Below are positions 1-9,643 of a DNA stretch of 64,000 nucleotides, piece after piece. The notes below the pieces were generated by a model, which made no database searches, had not been told where the DNA came from, and worked only from the letters and a program-made list of their open reading frames with translations. This DNA comes from Burkholderia sp. Ax-1719. Its GTDB lineage: Bacteria > Pseudomonadota > Gammaproteobacteria > Burkholderiales > Burkholderiaceae. A program made the position numbers and the translations under genes. Each line of letters opens with the position of its first letter. Position 1 is the first letter of the stretch. Location of the stretch: positions 62,001-126,000 of the forward strand of contig NZ_VWWJ01000006.1 in the NCBI RefSeq assembly GCF_011753055.1. Reading direction: 5' to 3'.

Positions 1-1539
1 TACGAAGTCAGCCGCTCGCTGTCGGCGTGCGAAGGCGCGCTGCTCGTCGTCGACGCCAGTCAGGGCGTGGAAGCGCAGACCGTGGCGAACTGCTACACGG
101 CGATCGAACTCGGCGTCGAAGTGGTGCCGGTTCTCAACAAGATCGACCTGCCCGCCGCCAACCCCGAAAACGCCATCGAGGAAATCGAGGACGTGATCGG
201 CATCGACGCGACCGACGCCACGCGCTGCAGCGCGAAGACCGGCCTCGGCGTGGAAGATGTGCTCGAATCGATCATCGCCAATGTGCCGCCGCCCAAGGGC
301 GATCCGGAAGCACCGTTGCAGGCGCTGATCATCGACTCGTGGTTCGACAACTACGTCGGCGTGGTCATGCTCGTGCGTATCGTCAACGGCACGCTGCGTC
401 CGAAGGACAAGATCAAGCTGATGGCCACCGGCGCGCAGTATCCGGTCGAGCACGTCGGCGTGTTCGCGCCGAAGTCGCGCAACCTGGAATCGCTGTCGGC
501 GGGCCAGGTGGGCTTCATCATCGCGGGCATCAAGGAACTCGCCGCCACCAAGGTGGGCGATACCGTCACGATCGTGAACCGTGCGGCGCCGGAACCGCTG
601 CCGGGCTTCAAGGAAGTGAAGCCGCAGGTGTTCGCGGGTCTTTATCCGGTCGAGGCGAACCAGTACGACGCGCTGCGCGAATCGCTCGAAAAGCTCAAGC
701 TCAACGACGCCTCGCTCCAGTACGAGCCGGAAGTGTCGCAGGCGCTGGGTTTCGGCTTCCGCTGCGGCTTCCTGGGCCTGCTGCACATGGAAATCGTGCA
801 GGAGCGTCTCGAACGCGAGTTCGACATGGACCTCATCACCACGGCGCCGACCGTGGTGTACGAAGTCGTGCAGGCCGACGGCACGCTGATCAAGGTCGAA
901 AACCCGGCGAAGATGCCGGAGCCGTCGCGCATCGCGGAAATTCGCGAGCCGATCGTCACGGTCAACCTGTACATGCCGCAGGACTATGTGGGTTCGGTGA
1001 TCACGCTCTGTACGCAGAAGCGCGGCAATCAGATCAACATGCAGTACCACGGCCGTCAGGTGCAGCTCACGTACGAAATCCCGATGGCGGAAATCGTGCT
1101 CGACTTCTTCGATCGCCTGAAGTCGGTGTCGCGCGGCTATGCGTCGATGGACTACGAGTTCAAGGAGTATCGCAGCGCGGACGTCGTGAAGGTCGACATG
1201 CTGATCAACAGCGAAAAGGTCGATGCGCTGTCCATCATCGTGCACCGTTCGCAGTCGCTGTATCGCGGCCGCGAAGTGGCCGCGAAAATGCGCGAGATCA
1301 TTCCGCGCCAGATGTACGACGTGGCAATTCAGGCCGCGATTGGCGCGCACATCATCGCGCGTGAGAACATCAAGGCGCTGCGCAAGAACGTGCTGGCCAA
1401 GTGTTATGGCGGCGACATCTCGCGTAAGAAGAAGCTCCTCGAAAAGCAGAAGGCAGGCAAGAAGCGGATGAAGCAGGTTGGCTCCGTGGAAATCCCGCAG
1501 GAAGCTTTCCTTGCGATTCTGCGCGTCGAAGATAAATAA
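1..1539 (+). CDS. lepA: Elongation factor 4 (LepA), 5'-truncated by window edge
   Basis: Ribosome-associated GTPase that back-translocates or remodels stalled ribosomes. The frame is open from base 1, so the first roughly 85 residues (G1 to G3 of the G domain) lie outside the window; 512 residues are visible against about 597 for the family. The visible part begins just after the G3 region and has the G4 motif NKID at visible residues 46-49. The EF-4 specific C-terminal part follows, ending in a lysine-rich segment ([17 protein letters not shown]) typical of LepA and not of EF-G. Stop TAA at 1537-1539. lepB follows 32 bp downstream on the same strand, the usual lepA-lepB pairing. Identity is secure; only the start is missing. 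Confidence 0.97.
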   Translation, partial: YEVSRSLSACEGALLVVDASQGVEAQTVANCYTAIELGVEVVPVLNKIDLPAANPENAIEEIEDVIGIDATDATRCSAKTGLGVEDVLESIIANVPPPKGDPEAPLQALIIDSWFDNYVGVVMLVRIVNGTLRPKDKIKLMATGAQYPVEHVGVFAPKSRNLESLSAGQVGFIIAGIKELAATKVGDTVTIVNRAAPEPLPGFKEVKPQVFAGLYPVEANQYDALRESLEKLKLNDASLQYEPEVSQALGFGFRCGFLGLLHMEIVQERLEREFDMDLITTAPTVVYEVVQADGTLIKVENPAKMPEPSRIAEIREPIVTVNLYMPQDYVGSVITLCTQKRGNQINMQYHGRQVQLTYEIPMAEIVLDFFDRLKSVSRGYASMDYEFKEYRSADVVKVDMLINSEKVDALSIIVHRSQSLYRGREVAAKMREIIPRQMYDVAIQAAIGAHIIARENIKALRKNVLAKCYGGDISRKKKLLEKQKAGKKRMKQVGSVEIPQEAFLAILRVEDK

Positions 1540-1571
1540 GCCCGCAAATAAGCCGAACAACGGACCACTAC

Positions 1572-2468
1572 ATGAATTTTGCGCTGATCCTTTTTGTGCT
1601 CGTCATCTTGACGGGCATCGCGTGGGTTGCAGACAAGCTGGTTTTCATGCCGCGCCGGCGCCTCGCCGCCGATGCGGCCGTTGCCGAGTTCGACCGGCAG
1701 CAGCAACGCGTGGGCGAGCGTTTCGCCGACGAAAATGCGCCGGTTACGCGTCAGAACCTGCGTAACGAAAAGCTGCGCCAGCCGTGGTGGCTGGAGTACA
1801 CGGCGAGCTTCTTCCCGGTCATCCTGGTCGTGTTCCTCGTGCGCTCGTTCGTGGTGGAGCCGTTCAAGATTCCCTCGGGTTCGATGGTGCCCACGCTGCT
1901 GGTGGGCGACTTCATCCTCGTGAACAAGTTCGACTACGGCATTCGCCTGCCGATCACCAACACGAAGATCACCCAGGGCCGTCCGCTCGAACGTGGCGAC
2001 GTGGTGGTGTTCCGCTATCCGAAGGACGAGTCGGTCGACTACATCAAGCGTGTGATCGGCCTGCCGGGCGACGTGGTGGCGTATCAGGACAAGCAGCTCA
2101 CGATCAACGGCCAGCCGGTGCCTGAAACGCCGCAAGCCGATTACTTCGACGAAGAGCGCATCGGTTACGCGAAGCAGTTCACGGAAGATCTCGGCAATGG
2201 CCGCAAGAACAACATCCTGAACAACCCGGCGGTGCCGCCGTTCGTCGTCGGCGCGGATGACTATCCGTATCGCGACAACTGCCAGTACAACGCACGCGGT
2301 GTGATCTGCAAGGTGCCGGCCGGCCATTACTTCATGATGGGCGACAACCGCGACAACAGCGCGGACAGCCGCTACTGGGGCTTCGTGCCCGACGCCAATA
2401 TCGTCGGCCGCGCCTTCTTCATCTGGATGAACTTCAGCAGCCTGAAGCGCATCGGTTCGTTCCAGTAA
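1572..2468 (+). CDS. lepB: Signal peptidase I
   Basis: Inner-membrane serine protease that removes signal peptides from exported preproteins. The 298-residue protein has two N-terminal hydrophobic segments (about residues 3-20 and 80-92). The catalytic Ser box PSGSM is at 101-105 with the nucleophile at Ser104, and the general-base Lys is Lys159 in YIKR, followed by GLPGD. The box with MGDNRDNS is near residue 255, the classic S26 family arrangement. Residues 40-70 form a polar loop between the membrane segments. It lies 32 bp after lepA and upstream of rnc, so it probably belongs to the same operon. Start ATG at 1572; no strong Shine-Dalgarno is visible, consistent with translational coupling to lepA. 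Confidence 0.96.
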   Translation: MNFALILFVLVILTGIAWVADKLVFMPRRRLAADAAVAEFDRQQQRVGERFADENAPVTRQNLRNEKLRQPWWLEYTASFFPVILVVFLVRSFVVEPFKIPSGSMVPTLLVGDFILVNKFDYGIRLPITNTKITQGRPLERGDVVVFRYPKDESVDYIKRVIGLPGDVVAYQDKQLTINGQPVPETPQADYFDEERIGYAKQFTEDLGNGRKNNILNNPAVPPFVVGADDYPYRDNCQYNARGVICKVPAGHYFMMGDNRDNSADSRYWGFVPDANIVGRAFFIWMNFSSLKRIGSFQ

Positions 2469-2583
2469 CGCGCATCGTGCGATGTGCGCGTAACGATTGA
2501 TGCATAGTTCGATCGATACGCGCCACGCATCTTCGCGCGCTACTTGAAGAACCCGCGGCAACGCCGCTTCTTCACGGTTTTTC

Positions 2584-2629
2584 GCCCGCCGCCCCGCGTT
2601 TTCGCTGGGGGCGGCGGGCGCGTTATACT
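2584..2629 (+). promoter_or_regulatory. Strong hairpin and -10-like element directly upstream of rnc
   Basis: A 12-bp GC-rich perfect stem (2584-2595 with 2608-2619, 12-nt loop) lies between lepB and rnc and is not followed by a T-run, so it is not a usual terminator. A second, smaller inverted repeat (GAAGAA / TTCTTC around GCGGC / GCCGC) lies just upstream at about 2547-2574. TATACT at 2624-2629 looks like a -10 box only 6 bp before the rnc start codon. In E. coli the rnc leader is cleaved by RNase III itself. A similar role here is inference; the stem is short for an RNase III site. Confidence 0.45.
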
Positions 2630-2635
2630 CTCCCC

Positions 2636-3742
2636 ATGCCCCAATCTCCGTTGGAAAGCCGGCTGCGCTACGAATTTCGCAATGCGGAATTGTTGCGCCA
2701 GGCTCTCACCCACCGCAGTCACAGTGCCACGCATAACGAACGCCTCGAATTCCTCGGTGATTCGGTTCTGAATTGCGCGGTGGCGGCCCTATTGTTCCAA
2801 CGTTTTGGCAAGCTGGACGAAGGCGATCTCTCGCGCGTGCGCGCGAATCTGGTCAAGCAGCAGTCGCTTTACGAGATTGCTCAGGCCCTGAATATTGCCG
2901 ATGGCCTGCGTCTGGGCGAAGGCGAACTGCGCAGCGGCGGCTTCCGCCGTCCGTCCATCCTGGCTGACGCGCTTGAGGCCATCTTCGGCGCGATCTTCCT
3001 CGACGGCGGTTTCGACGCCGCCCAGACGGTCATCAAGCGCCTCTACGTGCCGATCCTCGATCACATCGACCCGCGCACGCTCGGCAAGGATTCCAAGACG
3101 CTGCTGCAGGAGTACCTGCAAGGCCACAAGATTGCGCTGCCCACCTACACGGTGGTGGCGACGCATGGTGCGGCGCACAATCAGCAGTTCGAAGTCGAAT
3201 GCACCGTGCCCAAGCTCGACGTGAAGGTGTCGGGTTCGGGCGCGAGCCGTCGCGCGGCCGAACAGGCCGCCGCGAAGAAGGCGCTCGACGAGGTGATGGC
3301 GGCCGCGCCCGCGCTGGTCGCCAAGCCGCGCCGTTCGAAGGGCGCGCGCGCTCCCAAGGCCGAGCTTGAAGTCGTGCCGGGTGTAACGGGCGTGCAGGGC
3401 GCACTCGATCTGCGTGCGCCGGAGCGTCGTGCGCGCGGCGAACGTCCGACCACCGTGGCGGCGGCTGCCGCAGCGGCTGCGGGCGCGGAAGCCGCGCCGC
3501 TCGCCGTGATCCGTGCGGCGCACGTGCAGGACAAAGCTGTTGAAAAGACGGCGGAGAAGGGCGCCGATAAGCCCGACCGCTTCGACGCCGTGCCCTCGGC
3601 CGCTTCGATCGCACCGCGTGTTTCGCGCAATCGTGAGACGCAACATGGCGTCCAGGACGACAAGACGTCGTCCGGCACCGCCGAAACCAGCGCCGACATC
3701 GGCGCGGCCGTGCCCGTGCGCGCGGCCGATGCCGGCCACTGA
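2636..3742 (+). CDS. rnc: Ribonuclease III with long low-complexity C-terminal tail
   Basis: Double-strand-specific endoribonuclease for rRNA and mRNA processing. The signature [11 protein letters not shown] is at residues 34-44 with catalytic-site Glu38 and Asp42; the second acidic pair is Asp111 and Glu114 in [10 protein letters not shown] double-stranded RNA binding domain occupies about 152-221. The family is normally about 225 residues; this protein has 368, the extra 147 being Ala/Arg/Lys-rich and low in complexity (about 222-368). Such tails occur in Burkholderia RNase III. Followed by era after 54 bp, the standard rnc-era-recO operon. Start ATG at 2636 is preceded by no clear Shine-Dalgarno. 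Confidence 0.96.
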   Translation: MPQSPLESRLRYEFRNAELLRQALTHRSHSATHNERLEFLGDSVLNCAVAALLFQRFGKLDEGDLSRVRANLVKQQSLYEIAQALNIADGLRLGEGELRSGGFRRPSILADALEAIFGAIFLDGGFDAAQTVIKRLYVPILDHIDPRTLGKDSKTLLQEYLQGHKIALPTYTVVATHGAAHNQQFEVECTVPKLDVKVSGSGASRRAAEQAAAKKALDEVMAAAPALVAKPRRSKGARAPKAELEVVPGVTGVQGALDLRAPERRARGERPTTVAAAAAAAAGAEAAPLAVIRAAHVQDKAVEKTAEKGADKPDRFDAVPSAASIAPRVSRNRETQHGVQDDKTSSGTAETSADIGAAVPVRAADAGH

Positions 3743-3796
3743 TTCCACCCGGGCGCGCGAACACTGCGCGCCCCGCTTTATTTTCCTGGTCCGATC

Positions 3797-4702
3797 ATGA
3801 ACGCACCTACTACCACTCCTGCCGGCTTCCGCTGCGGCATGGTCGCGATCGTCGGCCGTCCGAACGTCGGCAAATCCACGCTGATGAACGCGCTCGTCGG
3901 CCAGAAGATCAGCATTACGTCGCGCAAGGCGCAGACCACGCGCCACCGCATCACCGGCATCAACACGACCGACGACGCGCAGTACATCTTCGTCGATACG
4001 CCGGGCTTCCAGACGCGCCACAGCACGGCGCTCAATCGCTCGCTGAACCGCGCGGTGACGTCGACGCTGAGTTCCGTCGATGCCGTGCTGTTCGTGATCG
4101 AAGCCGGCAAGTTCGGCCCGGACGACCAGCGCGTGCTGGATCTGATTCCGCCGAACGCGCCGACGATCCTGATCGCCAACAAGATCGACGTGGTGAAGGA
4201 CAAGGCCACGCTCTATCCGTTTATCCAGGAAGTGCAGAAGCTGCGCGATTTCCGCGAGATCGTGCCGCTGTCGGCCAAGAACACCGACGATATCAAGCGC
4301 CTGCTGGAGACGCTCAAGCCGTATCTGCCCGAAGGCGAGCCGATCTACGGCGAAGACGACCTGACCGATCGCAGCGAACGTTTTCTCGCCGCCGAAATCC
4401 TGCGCGAGAAAGTGTTCCGCTGGACCGGCGACGAACTGCCGTACACCAGCACCGTGATCATCGACAAGTTCGAGCAGGAAGGGCGTCTGCGCCGCATCTT
4501 CGCGACGATCCTCGTCGAGCGCGACACGCAGAAGGCCATGGTGATCGGCCAGAAGGGCGCCAAGCTCAAGCAGATCAGCACCGAAGCGCGTCTGGACATG
4601 GAGAAGCTCTTTGACGGTCCCGTGTATCTCGAAACCTTCGTGAAGGTGAAGAGCGGCTGGGCCGACAACGAAGCCGGCCTGCGCGCCTACGGCTACGAGT
4701 AA
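3797..4702 (+). CDS. era: GTPase Era, 16S rRNA assembly factor
   Basis: Small Ras-like GTPase that binds 16S rRNA near its 3' end during 30S assembly. The 301-residue protein has the G1 loop GRPNVGKS at 20-27, G3 DTPG at 67-70 and G4 NKID at 128-131. The C-terminal KH-type RNA-binding domain has GQKGAKLK near residue 251. Length matches the family. It sits between rnc and recO as in E. coli, so transcription with rnc is expected. Start ATG at 3797 has no strong Shine-Dalgarno. Confidence 0.97.
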   Translation: MNAPTTTPAGFRCGMVAIVGRPNVGKSTLMNALVGQKISITSRKAQTTRHRITGINTTDDAQYIFVDTPGFQTRHSTALNRSLNRAVTSTLSSVDAVLFVIEAGKFGPDDQRVLDLIPPNAPTILIANKIDVVKDKATLYPFIQEVQKLRDFREIVPLSAKNTDDIKRLLETLKPYLPEGEPIYGEDDLTDRSERFLAAEILREKVFRWTGDELPYTSTVIIDKFEQEGRLRRIFATILVERDTQKAMVIGQKGAKLKQISTEARLDMEKLFDGPVYLETFVKVKSGWADNEAGLRAYGYE

Positions 4703-4780
4703 CGTCTGGCCCTGCGGCTCTGGACGTATCCCAGCTTCAGCTATCCAGCGACAGCCATTTCAAGGTGCGAGTGAGCGGGC

Positions 4781-5809
4781 ATGAGTGACGGCGAAGCCGG
4801 AACCCTGAACGATGACTGGTCCGCGCCCGACGCGGGCGCCGCCGATGCCGCCGAGGACGATTTCGAATCGCCCGGCGGCGGCTCAACGCGCGCGCGGGGT
4901 GCCAGTACGGGCAAAACAAGCGGAACCAGCAGCACCAGCGGCACGCGCAGCCGCCGCTCGCGCTCGCCGGCTTCGAGCGAGCGCGACATCAGCGAAGGCG
5001 CCGACGCCACGCTCGAACGCCGTCCGGATGCTCGTACCGCGCGCAAAACCACCGCACGCCCGCAACTGCCGCGCGCTTCCCGCAGCACGGCATCGGACTA
5101 TCGCGTGTCCGAGCAGCCTGCCTTCGTGCTGCACAGCTATCCCTACCGCGAAACCAGTCTCATCATCGACGTGCTCTCGCGCGATCACGGCCGCGTCGCG
5201 CTGGTCGCGAAGGGCGCCAAGCGCCCGCATTCGGCCTTGCGCGGCGTGCTGCAGACCTTCCAGCCGCTCACGCTGAACTGGACTGGCAAGAACGAAGTGC
5301 GCACGCTGACCGGGGCGGAATGGGTGGGCGGCATGTTGCCGCTCGCGGGCGACGCGCTGCTGTGCGGCTTCTACGTCAACGAGCTGCTGGTGAAGTTTCT
5401 CGCCCGCGAAGACCCGCATCCGGCGCTCTTCAATCATTACGTCGTCACGCTCACGCGCCTCGCGCACGATCTGCCGCCCGTGCAGGTGCTGCGTTCGTTC
5501 GAGCGCGTGCTGCTGCGCGACACCGGCTACGCGCTGGCGCTCAACCGCACCGTCAATCGCCGGACCGTGGTGGCCGAGGGCCGCTATGTGTTCGATCCCG
5601 AACGCGGCGTGCGCGAGGCGTCCGACGAATGGCCCTCGCACTGGCCGGTGCTGTCGGGCCAGACATTGCTCGATATGGAAGAGGACGATTACCATCGACC
5701 CCAGACCGTCGCGCAAAGCAAGGCGCTGATGCGTTTCCTGCTGAACACTTACCTTGGCGGCACGCCGCTCGCGACGCGCCAGATCCTGATCGACCTGCAG
5801 AACCTATGA
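4781..5809 (+). CDS. recO: DNA repair protein RecO with N-terminal extension
   Basis: Recombination mediator that helps load RecA on SSB-coated DNA in the RecF pathway. The conserved RecO core (OB fold then helical domain) begins near residue 110 with the [10 protein letters not shown] and [12 protein letters not shown] segments. The 108 residues before it are Ser/Thr/Arg/Ala-rich, low in complexity and probably disordered. The family is usually about 240 residues; here 342. A GTG at 5105 in the same frame would give a 234-residue protein without the tail, so the start is not certain. The stop overlaps the pdxJ start (ATGA at 5806-5809), indicating translational coupling. Confidence 0.9.
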   Translation: MSDGEAGTLNDDWSAPDAGAADAAEDDFESPGGGSTRARGASTGKTSGTSSTSGTRSRRSRSPASSERDISEGADATLERRPDARTARKTTARPQLPRASRSTASDYRVSEQPAFVLHSYPYRETSLIIDVLSRDHGRVALVAKGAKRPHSALRGVLQTFQPLTLNWTGKNEVRTLTGAEWVGGMLPLAGDALLCGFYVNELLVKFLAREDPHPALFNHYVVTLTRLAHDLPPVQVLRSFERVLLRDTGYALALNRTVNRRTVVAEGRYVFDPERGVREASDEWPSHWPVLSGQTLLDMEEDDYHRPQTVAQSKALMRFLLNTYLGGTPLATRQILIDLQNL

Positions 5810-6573
5810 GCTTCTTCCTGACTTCGCCCAACGTGATCGACCTCGGCATCAACATCGACCACGTCGCCACGCTGCGCAACGCGCGCGGCACGACCTATCC
5901 CGATCCGATCCGCGCGGCGCTGCTCGCCGAAGAAGCGGGCGCCGATGCCATCACGCTGCATCTGCGCGAGGACCGCCGTCACATCGTCGATGCCGACGTG
6001 CGCAAGCTGCGCCCGCTGCTCAAGACGCGCATGAACCTCGAATGCGCGGTGACGGCCGAAATGCTCGACATCGCCTGCGAGATCAAGCCGCATGATGTTT
6101 GCCTCGTGCCTGAAAAGCGCGCGGAGCTGACGACCGAAGGCGGCCTCGACGTGGCGGGGCAGTTCGAAGCGGTCAAGGCCGCCTGCCGCCAGCTGGCCGA
6201 TGCGGGCATCCGCGTGTCGCTGTTCATCGACGCCGACGAAACGCAGATCCGCGCCGCACACGAAGCCGGCGCGCCGGTGATCGAACTGCACACGGGCCGT
6301 TACGCCGAAGCGCACGAAGCCGCCGAACAGCAGCGCGAATACGAGCGCGTGGTGGAGGGCGTGAACTGCGGCGTGGCGCTGGGCATCAAGGTCAACGCGG
6401 GCCACGGCCTGCACTACACCAACGTGCAGCAGATCGCCGCCATCGAAGGCATTCACGAACTCAACATCGGCCACGCCGTGGTCGCGCATGCGATCTTCGC
6501 GGGCTGGGAAAACGCCGTGCGCGAGATGAAGGCGATCATGGTGGCGGCGCGCCTCGCGGCTACGCGCGGCTGA
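5806..6573 (+). CDS. pdxJ: Pyridoxine 5'-phosphate synthase
   Basis: Last step of de novo vitamin B6 synthesis: condenses 1-deoxyxylulose 5-phosphate with 3-amino-2-oxopropyl phosphate to pyridoxine 5'-phosphate. 255 residues, a typical TIM-barrel length. The N-terminal phosphate-binding segment [15 protein letters not shown] and the [10 protein letters not shown] segment are family hallmarks, as is the C-terminal [12 protein letters not shown]. The start is fixed by the ATGA overlap with recO, which is conserved in proteobacterial recO-pdxJ operons. acpS follows 46 bp downstream. Confidence 0.96.
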   Translation: MSFFLTSPNVIDLGINIDHVATLRNARGTTYPDPIRAALLAEEAGADAITLHLREDRRHIVDADVRKLRPLLKTRMNLECAVTAEMLDIACEIKPHDVCLVPEKRAELTTEGGLDVAGQFEAVKAACRQLADAGIRVSLFIDADETQIRAAHEAGAPVIELHTGRYAEAHEAAEQQREYERVVEGVNCGVALGIKVNAGHGLHYTNVQQIAAIEGIHELNIGHAVVAHAIFAGWENAVREMKAIMVAARLAATRG

Positions 6574-6619
6574 GTTCGCCCACCTGCACAACGAACCACG
6601 ACGCAAGACGAGGGAACGC

Positions 6620-7027
6620 ATGGCGATCTACGGTATCGGCACCGACATCATCCAGATCAGCCGCGTGGCGGCGACGATGGAGCGCACCGGCGGACGTTTT
6701 GCCGAGCGCATCCTCGGCCCCGACGAGCTCAAGGTCTACCATGCGCGCAAGGCGCGCTCGGAAGTGCGCGGCCTGGCCTATCTGTGCACGCGCTTTTCCG
6801 CGAAGGAAGCCTTCTCGAAGGCAATCGGCCTGGGCATCCATATGCCGATGACCTGGCGCGCCGTGCAGACGCTCAACGCGCCCGGCGGCAAGCCCTACAT
6901 GGTGGCCTCGGGCGAACTCGCGCTCTGGCTGGAGGAGCGCGGCATCACCACGCAGGTGACGATCACCGACGAGCGCGACTATGCCGTCTCCTTCGTGATC
7001 GCCGAGACCGACCAGCCGCAGCGCTAA
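6620..7027 (+). CDS. acpS: Holo-[acyl-carrier-protein] synthase
   Basis: Transfers 4'-phosphopantetheine from CoA to a serine of apo-ACP, activating it for fatty acid synthesis. 135 residues with the AcpS motifs GIGTDI (metal-binding Asp9) and [11 protein letters not shown] (Glu63). ATG at 6620 follows a GAGGGAACGC stretch acting as ribosome binding site. Placed after pdxJ as in most beta- and gammaproteobacteria, within the lepA-to-nagZ operon. Confidence 0.95.
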   Translation: MAIYGIGTDIIQISRVAATMERTGGRFAERILGPDELKVYHARKARSEVRGLAYLCTRFSAKEAFSKAIGLGIHMPMTWRAVQTLNAPGGKPYMVASGELALWLEERGITTQVTITDERDYAVSFVIAETDQPQR

Positions 7028-7109
7028 TCCACTTCACCGCGCGTGCCCGCCGAAGGCGTGGCGCGCGGTCTCAAACTGGCCGGACACGGCCCTCAAAGTC
7101 CAAATATCG

Positions 7110-8150
7110 ATGAAACGAATTCCCGGACCGGTCATGCTCGACGTGGTCGGCACGACGCTCAACGATGACGACGTGCGCCGCCTCGCGCATCCCTCCACCG
7201 GCGGCGTGATCCTGTTCGCGCGCCACTATGAAAACCGCGCGCAGCTCGTTGCGCTGACCGATGCGATCCGCGCGGTGCGCGACGATCTGCTGATCGCCGT
7301 GGACCACGAAGGCGGCCGCGTGCAGCGTTTTCGCACCGATGGCTTCACGGTGCTGCCCGCGATGGGACGCCTCGGCGCGTTGTGGGACAAGGACGTGCTG
7401 CTCGCCACCAAGCTGGCGACCGCGGTGGGCTACATTCTGGCGGCCGAGCTGCGCGCCTGCGGCATCGACCTGTCGTTTACGCCGGTGCTCGATCTGGGCT
7501 ACGGCCAGTCGAAGGTGGTCGGCGACCGCGCGTTCCATCGCGATCCGCGCGTCGTCACGATGCTCGCCAAGAGCCTGAACCACGGTCTCGCGCTCGCGGG
7601 CATGGCGAACTGCGGCAAGCATTTCCCGGGACATGGTTTCGCGACCGCCGATTCGCACGTTGCGGTGCCGGTGGATGAGCGTCCGCTCGAATCGATCCTC
7701 GGTGAAGATGCGCAGCCTTACGACTGGCTCGGCCTGTCGCTCGCGGCGGCGATGCCCGGTCACGTGATCTATCCGAAGGTCGATGCCAAACCGGCCGGCT
7801 TCTCGCGCATCTGGGTGCAGGAGATCCTGCGCGATCGCCTGCGTTTCACGGGCGCGATTTTCAGCGACGATCTGTCGATGGAAGCGGCGCGCCAGGGCGG
7901 CACGCTGACCGAAGGCGCGCGCGCCGCGCTGGAGGCGGGCTGCGACATGGTGCTGATCTGCAACCAGCCGCACGAAGCGGAAAAGGTGCTCGACGCGCTG
8001 CGCACCGAGGAGCCGTCGCGCGAGCGCAAGGCATCGGCCAAACGCATCAAGAAGCTGCAAGGTCGCGGCAAGGCGCTGAGCTGGGACAAGCTGGTGGCCG
8101 ATCCGGCGTATCTGTCGGCTCAGTCGCTGTTGCGCAGCGTGATGCCTTAA
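7110..8150 (+). CDS. nagZ: Beta-N-acetylhexosaminidase NagZ
   Basis: Cytoplasmic glycoside hydrolase family 3 enzyme that removes N-acetylglucosamine from anhydro-muropeptides in cell wall recycling; its product can induce AmpC-type beta-lactamase in species that carry it. 346 residues. EGGRVQR lies at 67-73, KHFPGHG at 170-176 (the family's mobile catalytic His loop) and FSDDLSMEA at 251-259 with the nucleophile Asp. There is no signal peptide, in line with cytosolic action. Last gene of the rightward block; a hairpin with T-run follows. Confidence 0.95.
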   Translation: MKRIPGPVMLDVVGTTLNDDDVRRLAHPSTGGVILFARHYENRAQLVALTDAIRAVRDDLLIAVDHEGGRVQRFRTDGFTVLPAMGRLGALWDKDVLLATKLATAVGYILAAELRACGIDLSFTPVLDLGYGQSKVVGDRAFHRDPRVVTMLAKSLNHGLALAGMANCGKHFPGHGFATADSHVAVPVDERPLESILGEDAQPYDWLGLSLAAAMPGHVIYPKVDAKPAGFSRIWVQEILRDRLRFTGAIFSDDLSMEAARQGGTLTEGARAALEAGCDMVLICNQPHEAEKVLDALRTEEPSRERKASAKRIKKLQGRGKALSWDKLVADPAYLSAQSLLRSVMP

Positions 8151-8198
8151 GTGAGCTAAGCGGATGCGGTGGCGCGCAAGCGTCACGCTGAAAAACTA

Positions 8199-8245
8199 AC
8201 GGCGGCGCCTTCGATCATTTCGATCACGAAGGGCCGCCGTTTTTG
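8199..8245. terminator. Terminator between convergent nagZ and response regulator
   Basis: Stem ACGGCGG / CCGCCGT (8199-8205 with 8234-8240) plus an inner stem CCTTCG / CGAAGG, followed by TTTTTG on the plus strand. It sits between two convergent genes and could serve both. Confidence 0.8.
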
Positions 8246-8257
8246 TTTCCGCTGCGT

Positions 8258-9643
8258 TCAGTTCAGGCGCATCCGCTGCAGCTTGTTGTAGAGCGTCTTC
8301 GGACTGATGCCGAGCAGCGACGCCGCACGATGGCGCGTGCCGCCCACCGCGTCGAGCGTGGCGCGGATCAGCATTTCCTCGACATCGGCGAGCGGTGTGC
8401 CCACCTGCACCTGCACGCGGCCGCCATTCGAATCGCGACTCGATGCGCCGCTGCTTTCCTCGGCCTGCAGCGTTTCGAGCACGTCGCCCGAGGCATGCCA
8501 GGCGCGCTTCACGCGTTCCTGAAGCTCGCGCACATTGCCGGGCCAGTCGTACGCCAGACACTCGCGCACGAAGGAGGGCGCGACAAGCCGCGTGGTGCCC
8601 GTCAGGCCACGCGTATGCGCTTCCAGATTCAGTTCGTCGACGCAGGCGGCGGCCAGCAGCGCGGCGTCTTCCTCGCGCTCGCGCAGCGGCGGCAGTTGCA
8701 ACGCCGCCGCGTCCAGACGCAGCCACAGATCTTCGTGCAGCATGCCTTGCTGGACGGCGTCGCGCGGCACGGCCCGCGTGGCCGCGATGAGGCGGAAATC
8801 GGTGCCCACTTCGCTGCTGCCGCCCACGCGCATGAAAGTCTGCGAGTCGAGCGCGCGCAACAGCGCTTCCTGCTGCTGGCGCGGCAGTTCGGTGAGTTCA
8901 TCGATGAACAGCGTGCCGCCGCTTGCCTGATCGACCAGACCCGGCTCGCGCTGTTCCGCGCCATTGAACGCGCCGCGCTCATGGCCGAACAGGATGCTGG
9001 CGAGCGGGCGGCCGCTGGCGGCTTCGGCGGCCACCGAACGCGCGTCGCACACCACGAACGGTCCCTTACGACGACGGCTCAGCTGATGCAGCGTGCGTGC
9101 CGCGACTTCCTTGCCGGTGCCGGGTTCGCCGTGTACGAGGATCGCCGATTCGGTGGGCGCGAGTTGCTCGATCGCGTCGTAGACATGCTGGATCGCGCTG
9201 CTGCGTCCGAGCATCGGGCCGAAGCGGCCGAGCAGGCGCAGGTTTTCGCGCAGCGTGCGGACCTCTTCGGTCAGCTCGTACGGGCGTGGAATGCGCGCGA
9301 GCAGGCTGCGCAGACGCGGAATGTTGACGGGCTTGAGCAGATAGTCCCAGATGCCGTGGCGCAGGCCTTCGATCGCGCTTTCGACCGTCGCGTTGCCAGT
9401 CATCACGATCACGGGCAGCGCGCCGCCGGGCGGCTGGGCGGGCAGGTGGGGCAACAGTTCGAGGCCGCCGCCATCGGGCAGGTTCAGGTCGACGAGCACA
9501 ACATCGGGGATGAAGCGTCCGAGTGCGGCGCGTGCGTCGGCCAGAGTGGCGGCGGTGTCGACGGAGAAACCGTCGGCGGCCAGGATGGCGGAGAGGCCTG
9601 ACAGGCTATTAGGATCGTCTTCGACAATCAGGGCGTGTGGCAT
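8258..9643 (-). CDS. Orphan sigma-54-type response regulator with altered GAFTGA loop
   Basis: NtrC-like architecture of 461 residues: receiver domain 1-120 with phospho-acceptor Asp52, AAA+ domain about 140-380, and a Fis-type helix-turn-helix at about 438-460. Walker A GEPGTGKE is at 172-179 and Walker B GGTLFIDE at 242-249. The sigma-54 contact loop reads GAFNGA (224-229) instead of GAFTGA. The residue matching the first arginine finger of PspF (FRADL) is His303 (LHEDL), while the second, Arg309, is kept. Both changes fall where sigma-54 activators are most constrained. No histidine kinase gene is adjacent. It could be a weak or unusual sigma-54 activator, or a DNA-binding regulator acting otherwise, as TyrR-like proteins do. 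Confidence 0.85.
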   Translation of the reverse strand: MPHALIVEDDPNSLSGLSAILAADGFSVDTAATLADARAALGRFIPDVVLVDLNLPDGGGLELLPHLPAQPPGGALPVIVMTGNATVESAIEGLRHGIWDYLLKPVNIPRLRSLLARIPRPYELTEEVRTLRENLRLLGRFGPMLGRSSAIQHVYDAIEQLAPTESAILVHGEPGTGKEVAARTLHQLSRRRKGPFVVCDARSVAAEAASGRPLASILFGHERGAFNGAEQREPGLVDQASGGTLFIDELTELPRQQQEALLRALDSQTFMRVGGSSEVGTDFRLIAATRAVPRDAVQQGMLHEDLWLRLDAAALQLPPLREREEDAALLAAACVDELNLEAHTRGLTGTTRLVAPSFVRECLAYDWPGNVRELQERVKRAWHASGDVLETLQAEESSGASSRDSNGGRVQVQVGTPLADVEEMLIRATLDAVGGTRHRAASLLGISPKTLYNKLQRMRLN

